DNA of 9,192 nt from Sneathiella sp. (GTDB lineage: Bacteria; Pseudomonadota; Alphaproteobacteria; Sneathiellales; Sneathiellaceae). The position numbers and the translations under genes were made by a program. Under the pieces are notes generated by a model, which saw only the letters and a program-made list of their open reading frames with translations, made no database searches and was not told the origin of the DNA. The stretch is from assembly GCA_002732675.1 (NCBI GenBank), contig NVRR01000114.1:1-9192 (forward strand). Direction: 5' to 3'. This document shows, in pieces, positions 6,932-9,192 of the stretch (its first letter is position 1; the number at the start of each line of letters is the position of its first letter).

Positions 6932-8863
6932 CTATAGACCCGGGACTTTCGCTTCCTCCACCAACTGGTCGATTGCCTCACCAAGGTCAAGAACCTTCTG
7001 GTGTTTTTCACCAAGTCGGCGGACAGAAATTGTCTTCTCCTCCGCCTCCCGCTTGCCCGCCACCAGCAAGGCCGGCACCTTAGCCAGACTATGTTCGCGG
7101 ACCTTGTAATTGATCTTCTCGTTGCGGAGATCAAGGCTGGCCCGTAGGCCTTTTGCTTTCAGGGCGGCCAATACTTCGCGGGCGTAATCATCGGCTTCGT
7201 CGGTAATGGTGGCCACAACAACCTGCTCTGGTGCCAGCCACAGCGGAAAGCGCCCGGCATATTCCTCAATCAGGATTCCAATAAACCGCTCCATCGAGCC
7301 AAAAATTGCCCGGTGCAACATCACAGGTCGATGTTTTGCTCCGTCTTCACCGATATAATTGGCGTTTAGACGCTCTGGTAGTACAAAATCAACTTGCAAA
7401 GTCCCACATTGCCAGTCACGGCCAATGGCGTCGGTCAGCACGAACTCCAGCTTCGGACCATAAAAAGCACCCTCGCCGGGGTTCATCGAATAACTGAGCC
7501 CTGTCGCGTCAATGGCTTCCCGCAAGGACCCTTCGGATTTGTCCCAAGTCTCATCTTCTCCGGCGCGCACTTCCGGCCTGTCCGAGAATTTGACCTTAAC
7601 GTCGGTAAAGCCGAAATCCTTGTAGACGTCCAACAGCAGCGCACAGAAAATTTCGGTTTCCGATGTAATCTGATCTTCGGTGCAGAAGATATGCGCATCA
7701 TCCTGGGTAAAGCCGCGCACCCGCATAATACCATGCAACGCGCCCGAGGGCTCATAGCGGTGGCAGGAGCCAAACTCCGCCATTCGAAGCGGCAGGTCAC
7801 GATAGCTCGTGATTCCCTGATTGAAAATCTGAACGTGACATGGGCAATTCATGGGTTTGAGCGCAAAAGTACGCTCATCCGATTCGGTAGTATACATCGC
7901 GTCGCGGAATTTTTCCCAATGCCCGGATGCTTCCCATAGCTTGCGATCCACAAGCTGCGGTGTCTTGACTTCTTTGTAGTCAGCCACCTCAAGCTTATGC
8001 CGCAGATAGTTTTCAAGGGTTCGGTACAAGGTCCAGCCTTTTTCATGCCAGAACACCATCCCCACAGCTTCTTCTTGCAAATGGAACAGGTCCATTTCCC
8101 GCCCCAGCTTGCGATGATCGCGGCGTTCAGCTTCTTCCAGTCGATGGAGATAAGCTTTCAGCTCTTTCTCGTTCCGCCACGCGGTCCCGTATATCCGCTG
8201 CAACATCTCGTTCCTGGAATCGCCGCGCCAGTAAGCGCCCGCCAGCTTCATCAGCTTGAACGCATGGCCCAACTTCTTCGTAGACGGTAAATGCGGCCCC
8301 CGGCAGAGATCCTGAAATTCACCCTGACGATAAATACCGATGGGCTGATCCGCCGGGATAGAGGCAATAATTTCAGCCTTATAATGCTCGCCTATGCTTT
8401 TGAAATAATCGACGGCCGCGTCACGAGCCCATTCCTCGCGAACGATCTGCTCATCACGATCAACAATTTCATGCATCCGCTTTTCGATTTTTTCGAGATC
8501 GTCGGGCGTAAACGGCTTTTCCCGGGCGAAATCATAGTAAAAGCCGTTTTCGATGGACGGGCCGATGGTGACCTGAGTTTCCGGATAAAGTTCCTTCGCC
8601 GCTTCAGCCAGCACATGGGCCGCATCATGACGGAGAAGTTCCAGAACTTCGTCCCCGTCTTCGCGAATGGTAACGATTTCAACGGCAGTATCCCGATCCA
8701 GAAGGGTTTTGAGATCTTTCATCTCGCCATCAATACGCAGCGCCAGCGCCGCCTTGGCCAGGCCGGGGCCGATATCCATCGCCAGATCCTGGCCCGACAA
8801 GGCCTTGTCAAAGGATCGTACACTTCCATCGGGAAGCGTAATGTCTATTTTACCATTTTCCAC
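6932..8863 (-). CDS. thrS: Threonyl-tRNA synthetase
   Basis: ThrRS charges tRNA-Thr in the cytoplasm and edits mis-attached serine. Numbering from the GTG at 8863 (643 residues), it has a TGS domain (about 4-62, [12 protein letters not shown]), an editing domain with RHDAAH (H79, H83) and DLCRGPH (C187, H191), and the class II core with [15 protein letters not shown]. The zinc ligands are C340, H391 (DDAHIF) and H517 (VMLHRA). Motif 2 lies around [21 protein letters not shown], and motif 3 is [16 protein letters not shown]. The C-terminal anticodon-binding domain (about 547-640) has [14 protein letters not shown] and VRRLG. The frame stays open upstream to ATG 8917 and TTG 8926, which would add 18-21 residues ([17 protein letters not shown]) unlike the family. 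GTG gives the usual start just before TGS and has GGTGG 6 nt upstream. The start choice is therefore moderate; the identity is certain. Confidence 0.97.
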   Translation of the reverse strand: MENGKIDITLPDGSVRSFDKALSGQDLAMDIGPGLAKAALALRIDGEMKDLKTLLDRDTAVEIVTIREDGDEVLELLRHDAAHVLAEAAKELYPETQVTIGPSIENGFYYDFAREKPFTPDDLEKIEKRMHEIVDRDEQIVREEWARDAAVDYFKSIGEHYKAEIIASIPADQPIGIYRQGEFQDLCRGPHLPSTKKLGHAFKLMKLAGAYWRGDSRNEMLQRIYGTAWRNEKELKAYLHRLEEAERRDHRKLGREMDLFHLQEEAVGMVFWHEKGWTLYRTLENYLRHKLEVADYKEVKTPQLVDRKLWEASGHWEKFRDAMYTTESDERTFALKPMNCPCHVQIFNQGITSYRDLPLRMAEFGSCHRYEPSGALHGIMRVRGFTQDDAHIFCTEDQITSETEIFCALLLDVYKDFGFTDVKVKFSDRPEVRAGEDETWDKSEGSLREAIDATGLSYSMNPGEGAFYGPKLEFVLTDAIGRDWQCGTLQVDFVLPERLNANYIGEDGAKHRPVMLHRAIFGSMERFIGILIEEYAGRFPLWLAPEQVVVATITDEADDYAREVLAALKAKGLRASLDLRNEKINYKVREHSLAKVPALLVAGKREAEEKTISVRRLGEKHQKVLDLGEAIDQLVEEAKVPGL

Positions 8864-8941
8864 TCTATACCACCAATTCCGTTTTCTGTTCCGAGCAACA
8901 CCCTGCCCTGAATCCATGGATCTCAACCCACTAACCGGGGG

Positions 8942-8969
8942 ACTGTAGAAATTTGGCCCCGCATGTCAA
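8942..8969 (-). promoter_or_regulatory. Predicted sigma70-type promoter for thrS
   Basis: On the minus strand a perfect -35 TTGACA (8969-8964) is followed after 16 nt by TACAGT (8947-8942), a 4-of-6 match to the -10 consensus. Transcription would begin near 8935, leaving a leader of about 70 nt if ThrRS starts at the GTG at 8863. From the TTG at 8926 only about 9 nt of leader would remain, which argues mildly against that start. Confidence 0.62.
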
Positions 8970-8976
8970 GCAATAG

Positions 8977-8991
8977 AGGCGCCCGGCGCCT
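8977..8991 (-). terminator. Short GC hairpin after the glycosyltransferase gene
   Basis: AGGCGC-CGG-GCGCCT forms a perfect 6-bp stem with a 3-nt loop, 11 nt after the glycosyltransferase stop and just upstream of the thrS promoter. The following sequence (CTATTGCTT) is only modestly T-rich, so termination may be partial. It could instead be an operator-like dyad next to the -35 element. Confidence 0.4.
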
Positions 8992-9002
8992 TATTCGGGA
9001 GA

Positions 9003-9192
9003 TTATTTGTCCGCAGCCGCCAGATCGGCATAAACGTCCAGGGTGGCGCTGCACATTTTCTCGATCGAGAAATTCTTCGTTACATGGTGCCGTGCCTGAG
9101 CGGCGACAGCCTCACGCTGGTCCGTCGTCATGCCAATGGCCGCAGTCAAGGCGGCCGCAATGGCATCTGCATCGCCAACCGGCACAAGCCAG
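9003..9192 (-). CDS. C-terminal end of a GT-B glycosyltransferase (GT4-like), cut by window edge
   Basis: The last 62 residues of a protein whose start is outside the window are visible. They open with WLVPVGDADAIAAAL, which matches the 'G-x-L-V-P-x-G-D-x-x-A-L-A-x-A-I' stretch after the nucleotide-sugar E-x7-E site of group 1 (GT4) glycosyltransferases. A helix (TDQREAVAAQARHHV) and FSIEKMCSATLDVYADL follow, the usual closing helix (F-s-x-e-x-m-x-x-x-x-x-x-Y) of these enzymes. The likely role is sugar transfer in envelope polysaccharide or lipopolysaccharide synthesis, but donor and acceptor cannot be read from this end. A GTG at 9185 lies in frame but is internal to the conserved segment, so the gene certainly continues to the right. 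Confidence 0.85.
   Translation of the reverse strand, partial: WLVPVGDADAIAAALTAAIGMTTDQREAVAAQARHHVTKNFSIEKMCSATLDVYADLAAADK

Noticed and set aside
8291..8911. A 206-codon plus-strand open frame opposite the 5' part of thrS
   Set aside because: It is antisense to a fully conserved ThrRS reading frame, has no recognisable motif, and similar long antisense frames occur opposite pheT and pheS here, as expected from their codon composition.

Overview
The window reads as a slice of a proteobacterial, most likely alphaproteobacterial, chromosome dominated by translation genes. That placement is inferred from the family resemblance of PheT, PheS, IF3 and ThrRS, from the tight minus-strand gene packing and from the promoter style; no 16S rRNA or other phylogenetic marker is present. 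Almost everything is transcribed leftwards (minus strand). In transcription order: the 3' end of a glycosyltransferase gene (entering at the right edge), thrS, infC, then one opposite-strand gene, then rpmI, rplT, pheS, pheT, a small hotdog thioesterase, and the 5' end of lepA (running off the left edge).

Right part (about 6280-9192): a glycosyltransferase C-terminus ends at 9003. A good sigma70-type promoter at 8942-8969 follows and should drive thrS and probably infC. infC has no ATG/GTG/TTG start in its full-length frame. It begins at an AUA codon placed 7 nt after a strong Shine-Dalgarno sequence, consistent with the known self-control of IF3 through a rare start codon.

Middle part (about 4979-6278): a single plus-strand gene for a probable exported calcineurin-like metallophosphoesterase (341 aa) sits between infC and rpmI and splits the usual infC-rpmI-rplT-pheS-pheT order. 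It converges on infC, with a strong bidirectional hairpin terminator between them. It diverges from rpmI, which has its own promoter at 5062-5090.

Left part (1-4978): rpmI and rplT are tightly coupled, with the rpmI stop lying inside the rplT Shine-Dalgarno. They are followed by an intrinsic terminator just before pheS. An upstream segment directly after the rplT stop can pair with the terminator's 5' arm, which gives the layout of an attenuator for pheST. No phenylalanine-rich leader peptide like E. coli pheM is visible. pheS and pheT overlap by ATGA. The downstream thioesterase and lepA are separate small-gap genes.

Functionally the region supplies two aminoacyl-tRNA synthetases (Thr, Phe), initiation factor 3, ribosomal proteins L35 and L20, and the elongation factor LepA/EF4. 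I see no mobile element, CRISPR, phage gene, tRNA or rRNA. There is no gene-free stretch longer than about 215 bases. The points most worth following up are the infC start codon, the pheST attenuator, and the uncharacterised exported phosphoesterase-like protein with altered metal-site motifs.
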